Shown here one piece after another: positions 33,564 through 42,313 of a stretch of 64,000 nt of DNA. The notes under the pieces are model-generated. The model searched no databases. It had not been told where the DNA came from and saw only the letters and a program-made list of their open reading frames with translations. Source of the stretch: DATIXJ01 sp035518715 (GTDB taxonomy: Bacteria > Bacteroidota > Ignavibacteria > UBA10030 > SZUA-254). How positions within the stretch are numbered: position 1 is the stretch's first letter; every line of letters starts with the position of its first letter. The translations under genes and the position numbers were made by a program. The stretch is taken from assembly GCA_035518715.1 (NCBI GenBank), contig DATIXJ010000027.1:105517-169516 (forward strand), read 5' to 3'.

Positions 33564-35825
33564 ATGTCAACGCTAAGAGAGTTCTCTGCGATATTACTGT
33601 TTGTGGTGCTGATCTTTGTCTTGCCCGTTCATGGGGGACCTCAGTACTTTCAGCAGGGTGGTAAACTTGTTGGTGCCGGGGCTGTTTGGACGCCAAATGA
33701 AGGGGCCTCCGTGGCGCTCTCGGCAGATGGGAATACCGCCATCGTCGGCGGTCCCGCAGACAATTATTATACCGGCGCTGTTTGGGTCTACACTCGGAAT
33801 GGGGATGCTTGGACGCAACAGGGGGTAAAGTTGGTGGGCACAGGATCTTCGGGATATGCAAGGCAAGGTCAAAACATCGCCCTGTCAGCTGACGGCAATA
33901 CGGCGATCATCGGTGGACCTGATGACAATAATGGTGCAGGTGCGATTTGGGTGTTTGTGCGGGATTCCAGCGGGGTGTGGAGCCAACAGGGCAATAAGCT
34001 CGTTGGAACTGGGGCATCCGGTTCTGCACATCAGGCTGGTGCCGTCGCCCTTTCAGGGGATGGAAACACCGCGTTGGTGGGGGGATATACAGACAGTAAT
34101 GGAATGGGCGCCGCATGGGTATTTGTCAGAAGCTCGGGTGTTTGGTTTCAGCAGGGAAACAAGCTGGTCGGAACCGGGGCTGTCAACGGTTCCTCCGGTT
34201 CGACCCAGGGAGTCGGGGTTGCTCTCTCTGCAGATGGCAACACCGCCCTCATAACTGGAAGCGGGGACAATGACCAGTTTGGCGCTGCCTGGATCTTCAC
34301 CCGAGATACCAGCGGTATCTGGACCCAGCAGGGAAATAAACTTGTCGGCACGGGTGCGACCGGGAACGCATGGCAAGGAAGTGGCGGCACACTTTCCGCG
34401 GATGGAAATACTGCAGTGATAGGCGCGCTTGGGGACAATAATTTTTCAGGAGCGTTATGGGTGTTCACGCGGAGCGGTGGGGTCTGGACGCAGCAGGGAA
34501 GCAAACTAGTTGCTTCGGATGAAGCAGGTAGCGCGCAAATGGGATGGGGTGTTTCAATATCTGCCGACGGACAGACAATGATTGCAGGCGGCGTATCCGA
34601 TAACAATAGTTCAGGAGCTGCTTGGGTGTTTAAGAAGAACGGTTCTGCGTGGGAGCAATTTGGCGGCAAGCTTATCGGTGCTGGGGCGATCGGAAGCCCT
34701 GTCTGTTACGGTTGGGACATAGGCATTTCAGCCGACGGAAACACATTGATTGTCGGAGGAATTTACGATCATAATTATATCGGTGCTGCATGGGTTTATG
34801 TGTATACAACCTCACCACCACCGCCTCCAACTCTTAACCCGATCATCCGGTCGGTAGAGGACGTTCCTCACGATCAGGGCGGCAAAGTGACGTTGATTTG
34901 GAATGCCTCGACTCTAGATGTTGATGTAAACTCGCTTCCCTTCTACAGCATTTGGCGAGCACTTTCTCCCGATTCATTGCCGCCCCGGGCAGATCTCTGC
35001 AGTGCCAGGATCACAAAGGACTTCAACGGCCGGTCAGTGAGGACGATGGCTTTGAATGGAGTGGCATACAACTGGGAGTGGATTGCCAATCAGCCGGCCC
35101 ACCGGTTCGCGGCTTACTCCTATACCGCGCCGACATTGTACGACTCGATGCCCAGTACGAACGGCATGACGTATTTTCTTGTCTCGGCGCAAACCTATGA
35201 TCCGGATGTATTCTATGATTCACCGGTCGATAGCGGATATTCGGTGGACAATCTTGCACCGATGCCTCCTCATAATCTCGCTGCGAAGGTCATTGCAAAT
35301 TCACTTACTCTTCACTGGAATCCGAGCCCCGATGCAGACCTCGGAAAGTATGCAGTGTATCGAAGTCAGGACAGTATCACAAATGCGGCCGCGATGGAGC
35401 CGTATGCTTTCTCTAAGGATACCACGTTTGTTGATGGGGCACCTCTGCCCGATGGCTTCTATCTCGTCAGGCCAATAGACATTCATGACAACTACGGGCT
35501 ATCGAGCAACGAAATCCAACTCACGCTGACAGGTATGCACGAATCTGGCGAGATGATCCCGGCGAGCTATGCTCTGTCGCAAAATTATCCGAATCCATTC
35601 AACCCATCGACGGTGATCCAATATTCACTTATCGCGCAGCAGCATGTGAAGATTTCTATATACAACATGTTAGGTGAGCAGGTGATGGTAGTCGTCGATC
35701 GAGTGGAAAACCCTGGATACAAGACGGTCGCCGTCAATATGAGCAATCTACCCAGTGGAATCTATCTTTACAGAATTCTTGCGGGAACTTTCACCGATCT
35801 GAAGAAGATGTTGCTGATTAAGTAA
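33564..35825 (+). CDS. Secreted seven-repeat propeller protein with type IX sorting domain
   Basis: A 753-residue protein with AAAGGAG six bases before the ATG. Signal peptide: EFSAILLFVVLIFVLPVHG. Residues ~25-410 hold seven repeats of about 55 residues, each with KLVG(T/A)G, a VALSADGNTA strand, GGxxDNxxxGAxWVF and WxQQG; seven units fit one FG-GAP/integrin-like propeller. A fibronectin-like section follows (GGKVTLIWNAST, LTLHWNPSPDADLGKYAVYRS). The last 85 residues begin SYALSQNYPNPFNPSTVIQYSL and end in GIYLYRILAG and MLLIK, the canonical type IX secretion tail. Probably attached to the surface or released; ligand unknown. Confidence 0.92.
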   Translation: MSTLREFSAILLFVVLIFVLPVHGGPQYFQQGGKLVGAGAVWTPNEGASVALSADGNTAIVGGPADNYYTGAVWVYTRNGDAWTQQGVKLVGTGSSGYARQGQNIALSADGNTAIIGGPDDNNGAGAIWVFVRDSSGVWSQQGNKLVGTGASGSAHQAGAVALSGDGNTALVGGYTDSNGMGAAWVFVRSSGVWFQQGNKLVGTGAVNGSSGSTQGVGVALSADGNTALITGSGDNDQFGAAWIFTRDTSGIWTQQGNKLVGTGATGNAWQGSGGTLSADGNTAVIGALGDNNFSGALWVFTRSGGVWTQQGSKLVASDEAGSAQMGWGVSISADGQTMIAGGVSDNNSSGAAWVFKKNGSAWEQFGGKLIGAGAIGSPVCYGWDIGISADGNTLIVGGIYDHNYIGAAWVYVYTTSPPPPPTLNPIIRSVEDVPHDQGGKVTLIWNASTLDVDVNSLPFYSIWRALSPDSLPPRADLCSARITKDFNGRSVRTMALNGVAYNWEWIANQPAHRFAAYSYTAPTLYDSMPSTNGMTYFLVSAQTYDPDVFYDSPVDSGYSVDNLAPMPPHNLAAKVIANSLTLHWNPSPDADLGKYAVYRSQDSITNAAAMEPYAFSKDTTFVDGAPLPDGFYLVRPIDIHDNYGLSSNEIQLTLTGMHESGEMIPASYALSQNYPNPFNPSTVIQYSLIAQQHVKISIYNMLGEQVMVVVDRVENPGYKTVAVNMSNLPSGIYLYRILAGTFTDLKKMLLIK

Positions 35826-35842
35826 GGTTTGGAGTGTGATGT

Positions 35843-35882
35843 AACACGATGCCCCGGTCATATTGTACCGGGGCATCGTGTT
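35843..35882. terminator. Strong bidirectional terminator
   Basis: Perfect 16-bp stem: AACACGATGCCCCGGT (35843-35858) and ACCGGGGCATCGTGTT (35867-35882) with an 8-base loop. It lies between the convergent propeller-protein and methyltransferase genes and ends in TTT on one strand. Confidence 0.9.
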
Positions 35883-35896
35883 TAGAGCCGCTCATT

Positions 35897-36592
35897 TTAA
35901 TGCGAGCCAGTTAGCTTCCTTGCAAGCACCAATATATCCATTGCTAGGGTCGGAAATATGTCGCCGGTGATCGCCAACATGGGAAGCTTCACATCGTCCA
36001 CGAGATGCTGAGGAATAAATGGGACCCAATTCCCGCGTGTGCGTACGGTCGAGAAACCATGCGCAGCCAGTTGATTCTTCAATACGCCGAGCGTATATAA
36101 ACGCACATGACCGCTGCCTTCGAGGTTATAATTCAGCCACTTTGGATATACCCCAAGTGCAAGGCGAACCCGATTTTCAAAAGATGCGAGATTTGGCGTC
36201 GTAATCAGAACATGTCCCCCCGGATTCAAGCAGCGTGAAATTTCTGTAAGGAATCGGTCGGTATCGATGAGATGTTCGATCACTTCTCCTGCAAACACCA
36301 GATCAAAATAGGCGTCGGGAAAAGGAAATGGATCGTGATTCAGATCGCAGTATTTTGCATCGATTCCACGTTGACGTGCCGTGTTCACATCTTCGTGATT
36401 AATATCGATCCCCGAGGAGTTCCATCCGCGTTCTCTCCAGAAAAGGGCCCAATCGCCATTTGTGCATCCAATATCCAAGAGCTTGCCCGGATGGAGGCCG
36501 CTCATGAGTTCTACGCACTTCCTTAAACGGCTCTCCTTGAGGTTGTAGGTGAAATCCCTGCTTGCGTTGTATGAAGAAATAGGATCCATCAC
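35897..36592 (-). CDS. Class I SAM-dependent methyltransferase
   Basis: A 231-residue protein. KLLDIGCTNGDWALF is motif I, GIDINHEDVNTAR the second strand, and DLVFAGEVIEHLIDTDRFLTEISRCLNPGGHVLITTPNLASFENR the post-motif, typical of Methyltransf_23/25 enzymes in polysaccharide loci. Two ATGs stand at the beginning (MMDP); the choice does not matter. It stands alone, facing the terminator at 35843-35882. Confidence 0.9.
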   Translation of the reverse strand: MMDPISSYNASRDFTYNLKESRLRKCVELMSGLHPGKLLDIGCTNGDWALFWRERGWNSSGIDINHEDVNTARQRGIDAKYCDLNHDPFPFPDAYFDLVFAGEVIEHLIDTDRFLTEISRCLNPGGHVLITTPNLASFENRVRLALGVYPKWLNYNLEGSGHVRLYTLGVLKNQLAAHGFSTVRTRGNWVPFIPQHLVDDVKLPMLAITGDIFPTLAMDILVLARKLTGSH

Positions 36593-36982
36593 TTTGTTTA
36601 AATAGTGTGCTCTTCTATCAAAATTACGATTTCAACGGATGATTCCCCAAGAGCGGGTCGAACCATGTTCTCAAACTCTCCGGGAATGACTTTAATTGTA
36701 CTCAAAATAAGAGTGTAATGCAATCAACTCCTTGCGCGCTCTTGGAAGTTTTTTGGATGGCTTGCCTTCAAATTTGGGAGAACCATTTCAGAGAGGTGGT
36801 CAGCCACATCTGCACAATCTCCGCCCAGCTGGGTGTCAACTCTATCTGGGGCAGCATTGCAATGATTCCGAGATATTCATACATTTCGTAAGGTTGCGGC
36901 AGATATTCGTCAGAAGATCCTCCATGATATGAGAGATAGCAGATTGGCAAACTGGAGGGAGTGGGAATGGTCGAATTGTATT
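36593..36982. other. Intergenic region upstream of the tRNA gene
   Basis: About 390 bases with no convincing gene. A 60-codon minus-strand frame (36768-36950) exists but has no ribosome site or family. The promoter of the minus-strand methyltransferase and that of the tRNA should lie here; no clear consensus is seen. Confidence 0.45.
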
Positions 36983-37056
36983 GGGCCCTTAGCTCAGTTG
37001 GTTAGAGCAGCTGACTCATAATCAGCTGGTCGCAGGTTCGAGTCCTGCAGGGCCCA
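36983..37056 (+). tRNA. tRNA with CAT anticodon (elongator Met or Ile2)
   Basis: A 74-base cloverleaf: acceptor GGGCCCT/AGGGCCC, D-arm AGCTCAGTTGGTTAGAGC, anticodon stem AGCTGA/TCAGCT with loop CTCATAA (anticodon CAT at 37017-37019), T-arm GCAGG TTCGAGT CCTGC, discriminator A at 37056. CCA is not encoded. The body resembles E. coli tRNA-Ile2 (lysidine-modified CAU) as much as elongator tRNA-Met; sequence alone leaves both open. Confidence 0.93.
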
Positions 37057-37137
37057 CAATCGATATGAATCACCAAGAAAGCCACGCTAAATATCGAGCA
37101 TGTTTGGCGTGTCTATTTTTGGGGGGAATTCATTTGG

Positions 37138-37647
37138 TCATCTTTCCATGTAATCGTCAAAATTGTACCCCGCTCTTGCCAGGGCGCGACGCGTAGCGTC
37201 GATGACATATGCCTTATTGTTGAAAGGCATGACGGGAACGTCGGGAAATTTCTGCAATTTTTCCAGGAGCGTTGTTACTTCGTCTTCTGTAAGTCTCTCA
37301 CAGGTCTCGTATAAACCGGCAGGTTGCTCCTCCAGCAGATCATGTTTGGCCAGGATATCACGGAGTGCTGCAATAATCGTTGCCGAGGGCGGCGGAACCA
37401 TCAGTGCTGCGATGGCTCCATGGTCTAGACGGATCTTCGCGGCAATCGGAAGGGGGGTACCGCCAAGGCGTCGTTGGGCTGCCGGCAGCAAGATTTTCTC
37501 CTCCATGCCGATGTGCTTCAGCAGGCCGGCGCGAAACCGGGCATAGAGGTCCATCTCGAACTCACCATGTTCGCGTACCGCCCGATCCAGAAGGTTCTCC
37601 AGGCGGCGATGGTCACTGGCGAAATAATCGTAAAGTCTGCCACGCAT
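37138..37647 (-). CDS. Hemerythrin-like HHE domain protein
   Basis: A 169-residue helical protein. YDYFASDHRRLENLLDRAV gives the first metal-ligand histidine, LLKHIGMEEKILLPAA supplies the H...E pair of the second helix, and KIRLDHGAIAALM and LLEEQPAGLYETCERL the third and fourth helices, as in the hemerythrin cation-binding domain. It probably binds a di-iron centre and senses or stores oxygen or nitric oxide. Divergent from the M13 peptidase gene. Confidence 0.9.
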   Translation of the reverse strand: MRGRLYDYFASDHRRLENLLDRAVREHGEFEMDLYARFRAGLLKHIGMEEKILLPAAQRRLGGTPLPIAAKIRLDHGAIAALMVPPPSATIIAALRDILAKHDLLEEQPAGLYETCERLTEDEVTTLLEKLQKFPDVPVMPFNNKAYVIDATRRALARAGYNFDDYMER

Positions 37648-37863
37648 GGGTCTCGAAATTTGTGAAATTCTCTACTCAATTTCCAGAATCCCGGGGAGAG
37701 AATCAACCCGGTCGACCTCTCTCGTTTTGACTTCTCCTGAATCTTCCCTATCTTGTCTGACACTTATGCTCGCTGCCTGGAAGATACGGGCAACATCACG
37801 CAGTACGAACTCCGGGCACACCAATCAAACCTCAATTCATTCACCAGAGGAAGAGTATACTCC

Positions 37864-39909
37864 ATGAAACCCTCGACCGTACTTGTACTCCTGACACTTG
37901 CCGCATCAACAATCTTCACATCATGCGGTCCGAAATCGAATGCGCCTGCCAATGATTTTCTAGTGAGAAATCTCGATACTACCGTGAGCCCTGCCAAAGA
38001 TTTCTTCCGTTATGCCAATGGCGGATGGCTGAAAGCAAATCCGATTCCTCCGAGCGAGCGAATGTGGGGAGTCGGAAATTTGGTACAGGAAAAGATTTAT
38101 ACGCAGATGAAGGATGTCTGCGAGCAGGCCGCGGCAGATACGACTGCTCAGAAGGGGAGCATACGGCAGAAGATCGGGGATTTTTATGCGACCGTGATGG
38201 ATTCGAACCGGACGGAATCGCTCGGATCGTCACCTCTGAAACCGGAGCTTGACCGCATCGCATCAATTAACAATATTCAGGACCTGCGGAATGTCCTTGC
38301 GCTCTATCAGACGTATCGCATTTCTCCACTCTTCTTTCCATCCGTCGACCAGGACGAAAAGAACAGCTCGGTCTATTCGTATCATCTGTATCAGGGCGGG
38401 CTCGGTCTTCCGAACCGCGATTATTATTTCCGCACCGATCAGCGCACGCAGAACATCCGGAGCGAGTACCTCAAGCATGTCGCAAAAATGCTGACGCTTC
38501 TCGGTGAGGATCCGGCCTCGGCTGGAAAACACAGCGAGTCGATCATGGCGCTGGAAACGCGGCTCGCGAAAGCATCGCGTAAACTCGAGGACCTGCGCGA
38601 TCCCTACCGCAACTATAACAAGATGTCTGTTGCACAACTGGGTCGTCTTACTCCTGCCCTTGACTGGAAATCACTCCTTCCAGCAATGTCGATTTCAAAG
38701 ATCGATTCTGTTGTTGTCGGTCAACCCGAATTCTATAAAGAGGTTCAACAGGAACTCACGACGGTTCCGATGGATGAGTGGAAAGAATATCTCCGGTGGA
38801 ACCTGGTAAACCGGTTTTCGTCGACACTGGACAGCGCTCTGGCAAACGAACATTTTCATTTTTACGGCACGGTTCTGTCCGGCGTCAAGGAACAGCGTCC
38901 GCGATGGAAACGCGCCCTCGATGCCGAGGAACGTGCCATCGGAGACCTGCTCGGTCAGCAGTATGTTGCACAGTACGTCCCTGCCGCAATGCGCGCACGG
39001 TATGAGGAAGTCGTGAAAAACATGTTCGCCTCGTACGCCGACCGGATCAAGAAACTCGACTGGATGTCAGAAGAAACGAAGACGAAAGCTCTTGCCAAAC
39101 TTGAGGCAGTCAGGAAGAAAGTCTGCTATCCCGATAAGTGGAAGGATTATTCGTCCCTGGAATTCGACAGAAGCTCATACTTTGCGAATCAGCTTCGCGC
39201 CAATCAGTGGCTGTACCAGTATTTCGTCCAGAAACTCGGGAAGCCGGTCGATCGGACCGAATGGGATATGACGCCGCAGACCTATAACGCCTACTATAAT
39301 CCGTCGAACAACGAAATCGTTCTTCCCGCTGCGGGTCTGCTGATTCCGGATCTTGCCGATTCACTTGCCGACGATGCCCTGATTTACGGGTATGCGGGTG
39401 CTTCCACGATCGGGCATGAAGTCACTCATGGATTTGATGATGAAGGGCGCCAATTTGATGCAGAGGGCAACCTTCGCAACTGGTGGTCGAAGGACGATGA
39501 GAAACAATTCAACCAGCGTGCCCAGAAAATGGTTGATCAGTTCGACGCGTACATAGTGCTGGACAGTCTTCATGTTAACGGGAAAGCGTGCCTTGGAGAG
39601 AATATTGCTGATCTCGGCGGCGTGGTGATCGGGTATGATGCGTTCAAGCATACAAAGGAAGGTCAGACGGATACGCTCATCGACGGCCTGACTCCGGACC
39701 AGAGATTCTTTCTCGCCTACGCATATTCGTGGCTCGGGCAGAAGCGCGACGCAGCGCTGCAGCAGCAGATCTTGACGGATGTGCACTCACCCGAGTTTCT
39801 CCGTGTGAACGGTCCGCTCTCGAATGTACCGGAGTTTTATCACGCGTTCGGCGTGAAACCCGGTGACCCGATGTGGAGACCGGATAGTCTCAGAGTGAAG
39901 ATCTGGTAG
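37864..39909 (+). CDS. M13 family zinc metallopeptidase lipoprotein (neprilysin/PepO-like)
   Basis: The ATG at 37864 (681 residues) gives a lipoprotein signal with TIFTSC as lipobox; upstream in-frame codons would spoil it. The N-terminal domain starts DFFRYANGGWLKANPIPPSE, characteristic of M13. The catalytic part has NEIVLPAAGLL, STIGHEVTHGFDDEGRQFD (HExxH at about residues 516-520) and GENIADLGGV with the third zinc ligand Glu near residue 577; the C-terminal CRVN-like element appears as FLRVNGPLSN. It cleaves oligopeptides outside the cytoplasm. Normal family length. Confidence 0.96.
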   Translation: MKPSTVLVLLTLAASTIFTSCGPKSNAPANDFLVRNLDTTVSPAKDFFRYANGGWLKANPIPPSERMWGVGNLVQEKIYTQMKDVCEQAAADTTAQKGSIRQKIGDFYATVMDSNRTESLGSSPLKPELDRIASINNIQDLRNVLALYQTYRISPLFFPSVDQDEKNSSVYSYHLYQGGLGLPNRDYYFRTDQRTQNIRSEYLKHVAKMLTLLGEDPASAGKHSESIMALETRLAKASRKLEDLRDPYRNYNKMSVAQLGRLTPALDWKSLLPAMSISKIDSVVVGQPEFYKEVQQELTTVPMDEWKEYLRWNLVNRFSSTLDSALANEHFHFYGTVLSGVKEQRPRWKRALDAEERAIGDLLGQQYVAQYVPAAMRARYEEVVKNMFASYADRIKKLDWMSEETKTKALAKLEAVRKKVCYPDKWKDYSSLEFDRSSYFANQLRANQWLYQYFVQKLGKPVDRTEWDMTPQTYNAYYNPSNNEIVLPAAGLLIPDLADSLADDALIYGYAGASTIGHEVTHGFDDEGRQFDAEGNLRNWWSKDDEKQFNQRAQKMVDQFDAYIVLDSLHVNGKACLGENIADLGGVVIGYDAFKHTKEGQTDTLIDGLTPDQRFFLAYAYSWLGQKRDAALQQQILTDVHSPEFLRVNGPLSNVPEFYHAFGVKPGDPMWRPDSLRVKIW

Positions 39910-39985
39910 CACCGGCGTCGGGGCCGGCGTTTGGAAATTGTTGTGGAAGTCACCGTAATGGGGAAACAGATCATTGATGGGTTCC

Positions 39986-40015
39986 GCCGCATCCTGCTTT
40001 ACCGCAGGATGCGGC
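39986..40015 (+). promoter_or_regulatory. Perfect 12-bp hairpin covering the probable start of the efflux operon
   Basis: GCCGCATCCTGC (39986-39997), loop TTTACC, GCAGGATGCGGC (40004-40015). The ATG at 40009-40011 lies inside the right arm. There is no T-run after it, so it is not a standard terminator; it could hide the start codon or be an RNA stabilising element. Confidence 0.5.
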
Positions 40016-41298
40016 ATTCTCTCACCGTAGTGTCCTGCCTCCTTCTCTCCACAGGCGCATTTTGTCAGAAAACGTTAACGCTTGACGGCTGCCTTCAAAC
40101 GGCGCTCGAACACAATGTTGCCTATCTCATCGCCTCGAATGAGCATCAATCGGCGCAGCTTGCAAAGGATGAGCTTGCGAAGACCGCCCTCCCGGAAGTG
40201 CGGATCGGAGGGAAGGCGTTGGATGCTCCACATTCCGAACTGCACGGGTACGACCCTGCATCCACTGACGGCGGAATCTTTTCTGCACAGCTCGAATTAC
40301 AGGAACTGCTCTATGATGGGGGAGCGCGCGGCACAAAATCGCAGCAGCTGTCCGTCGATATCGACCGCCTCGGCATCGAACAGCGGCGTGCTGAACGGGA
40401 TCTTCGCTACGCGGTGACATCTGCATTTCTCGACGCACTGGAATCCCGCGAAGAGCTTACGCTCGAACAGGATCAGGAAAAAGAACTCGCCGAATACTCC
40501 GATCTCGTGACCCGGCTTTACCACGGTGGCGGAATCAGCTACACTGATGTTCTGAAAACAGATCTCAGTCTCCAGAATGCGCATCTTGCCGTCGAGCGGG
40601 CGTATCAGTCATACGCGGGGGCAAAAATCGCACTCGCCGCAGCGATGGGAACCCCGCAAGACACGTCATTTTCCCTGCAGGGAGAGATCGGTGTTCCCGA
40701 CAGTGCCGGGACGTTCGCACTTCTGGAGAAGGCAACGTCCGATTCATCTGCGAATCTCGATCTGCAGTCGGCGGATCTTGCAGCACAACGGAGCCAGTTC
40801 GATGTCGATCTCGCGAAAAGCGAGCGGCTTCCTTCCGTTGTTCTGACCGGTGATGTGGGATTTCTCTCATCGGGGGATAACCTGAACCTGCCGTCGGACC
40901 AACGCTTCAATTCACTCGGCTATTCTGTAGGGTTTTCGATTGAAAACCTCCTCGCAAACTGGGGGGCGACAGATTTACGTATCCAGCAGCGGGAACTTGA
41001 TGCCCAGAATATCCGGCTGGCGTTTGAGCAGCAATTGAGAGCTCTGCGGGGTGATGTTGAACGAATGCGCACCGACCTGGTGAGCGGGTACAGCCAGGTG
41101 AGAATGATCCAGAAAATCCTGAAAGTGTCGGCGGATAATTATATGGTGACAAAAGCCCAGTATGCAGGAGGAGCTTCGAGTGCACTGGAGGTGTTATCCG
41201 CACAGCAGTCGCTGGCGGAAAACCGGATATCTGATCTTCACACGAGGGCCACACTCCAGCGGCTGGTCGCAAAACTCAACCAGGTTCTCGCCCGGTGA
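40009..41298 (+). CDS. TolC-family outer membrane efflux protein
   Basis: With the ATG at 40009 the protein has 429 residues and a good signal peptide (MRHSLTVVSCLLLSTGAFCQ). In-frame starts at 39931 (TTG) and 39958 (ATG) would lengthen the n-region; the choice is open. After KTLTLDGCLQTALEHN, the start of the OEP repeat, two long helical hairpins follow, each with the QxxxLxxAKxxLxxAMG-type pattern (SYAGAKIALAAAMGTPQD; RISDLHTRATLQRLVAKLNQVLAR). It forms the outer-membrane channel of the tripartite pump encoded with the next two genes, and its stop lies 11 bases before the next start. Confidence 0.9.
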   Translation: MRHSLTVVSCLLLSTGAFCQKTLTLDGCLQTALEHNVAYLIASNEHQSAQLAKDELAKTALPEVRIGGKALDAPHSELHGYDPASTDGGIFSAQLELQELLYDGGARGTKSQQLSVDIDRLGIEQRRAERDLRYAVTSAFLDALESREELTLEQDQEKELAEYSDLVTRLYHGGGISYTDVLKTDLSLQNAHLAVERAYQSYAGAKIALAAAMGTPQDTSFSLQGEIGVPDSAGTFALLEKATSDSSANLDLQSADLAAQRSQFDVDLAKSERLPSVVLTGDVGFLSSGDNLNLPSDQRFNSLGYSVGFSIENLLANWGATDLRIQQRELDAQNIRLAFEQQLRALRGDVERMRTDLVSGYSQVRMIQKILKVSADNYMVTKAQYAGGASSALEVLSAQQSLAENRISDLHTRATLQRLVAKLNQVLAR

Positions 41299-41309
41299 AG
41301 AGAGGAAGA

Positions 41310-42311
41310 ATGAAAATTCAACTGTACAGCACGGTGATTGCATGTTCCCTGCTCGTCTGCCTCTGGGGATGCAATAAGCCCAAAGCCGATGATGACGATG
41401 AAGCGGTTTCCGGAAATGTGCGTGTGCCGGTACACGTGCAATCCCTGAGCCGCGGAAATATCGAAGATGCGGTTTCTGCCGTCGGAGAGACCGAAGCCCT
41501 GCGGAAAGAGAAGGTGCTTTCGCCGGTCGCGGGGAGAATCATCACGCTGAATGTTCTTGAAGGATTGCAGGTGCATAAGGGCGATGTGCTGGTCGTGCTG
41601 AGGACGCGTGAGGCACAGGCGGCTGTCGACGGTGCAAAGATGCTGTTGCAGTCTGCCACAACGGACCGGCAGCGCGAGGAAGCCGAACATACGCTGGTGC
41701 TCACCGATTCCCTCCAGCCGCGGGTGGTGCTTCGTGCTTCGTTCGACGGGACCGTGGCTTCCCGGAATGTGATGGAAGGCGAGCTTGTTTCGGAGCAGGC
41801 AGAGCTGCTGACGCTGATCGATCCGGCGACTATTATGTTTATTGCCGAGGTGCCGATCCAGAATATCATTTCCGTACACCCGGGTCTTCCCGCCAAAGTA
41901 CATTTTGCACAGCTTCCTCTCGGCGAGTTGAATGCCGTTGTGGATGCCGTGACTCCCCAGGCAGAATCACAAAGCCAATCCGTCAAGGTGCGCCTCCGGT
42001 TTACCGGCCTGACGGCAAAGCAGGAACAAGTACTCAAGGTGAATGTTCCCGGAAACGCGCGCATCATCGTCGGAGTGCGCCGTGATGTCTTGGTCATCGG
42101 ACGCTCAGCCCTTCTGCATGATGATGAATCCGATGCCTATTCCGTCGTCATCATGACGCCGGATTCGCTGGCGAAGATTGTACCGGTGACTGTGGGGATC
42201 CGGTCGGATACCCTCCTCGAAATCCAGAGCGGGATGCTCCATCCCGGTGATCGGATCATTACGCACGGCCAGTATGCTCTTGCCGATTCGACGAGGGTGA
42301 CGGTCGAATAG
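41310..42311 (+). CDS. RND efflux periplasmic adaptor (membrane fusion protein), lipoprotein
   Basis: The ATG at 41310 with AGAGGAAGA directly upstream gives 333 residues and a lipoprotein signal (LLVCLWGC). The HlyD/AcrA order is visible: VPVHVQSLSRGNIEDAVSAVGETEALRKEKVLSPVAGRIITLNVLEGLQVHKGDVL (barrel-sandwich first half), a short alpha-hairpin, VVLRASFDGTVASRNVMEGELV (second half), then beta-barrel and membrane-proximal domain. Links the RND pump to the TolC-like channel. The short hairpin is like that of heavy-metal or small-solute adaptors. Confidence 0.92.
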   Translation: MKIQLYSTVIACSLLVCLWGCNKPKADDDDEAVSGNVRVPVHVQSLSRGNIEDAVSAVGETEALRKEKVLSPVAGRIITLNVLEGLQVHKGDVLVVLRTREAQAAVDGAKMLLQSATTDRQREEAEHTLVLTDSLQPRVVLRASFDGTVASRNVMEGELVSEQAELLTLIDPATIMFIAEVPIQNIISVHPGLPAKVHFAQLPLGELNAVVDAVTPQAESQSQSVKVRLRFTGLTAKQEQVLKVNVPGNARIIVGVRRDVLVIGRSALLHDDESDAYSVVIMTPDSLAKIVPVTVGIRSDTLLEIQSGMLHPGDRIITHGQYALADSTRVTVE

Positions 42312-42313
42312 AC

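Noticed and set aside
33666..34790. Regular repeats considered as a CRISPR-like array
   Set aside because: They are coding repeats of the propeller protein with continuous reading frame; no short identical repeats with unique spacers are seen anywhere in the window.
36768..36950. 60-codon minus-strand frame upstream of the tRNA
   Set aside because: Protein-like in parts, but without start context, family or neighbours to support it.
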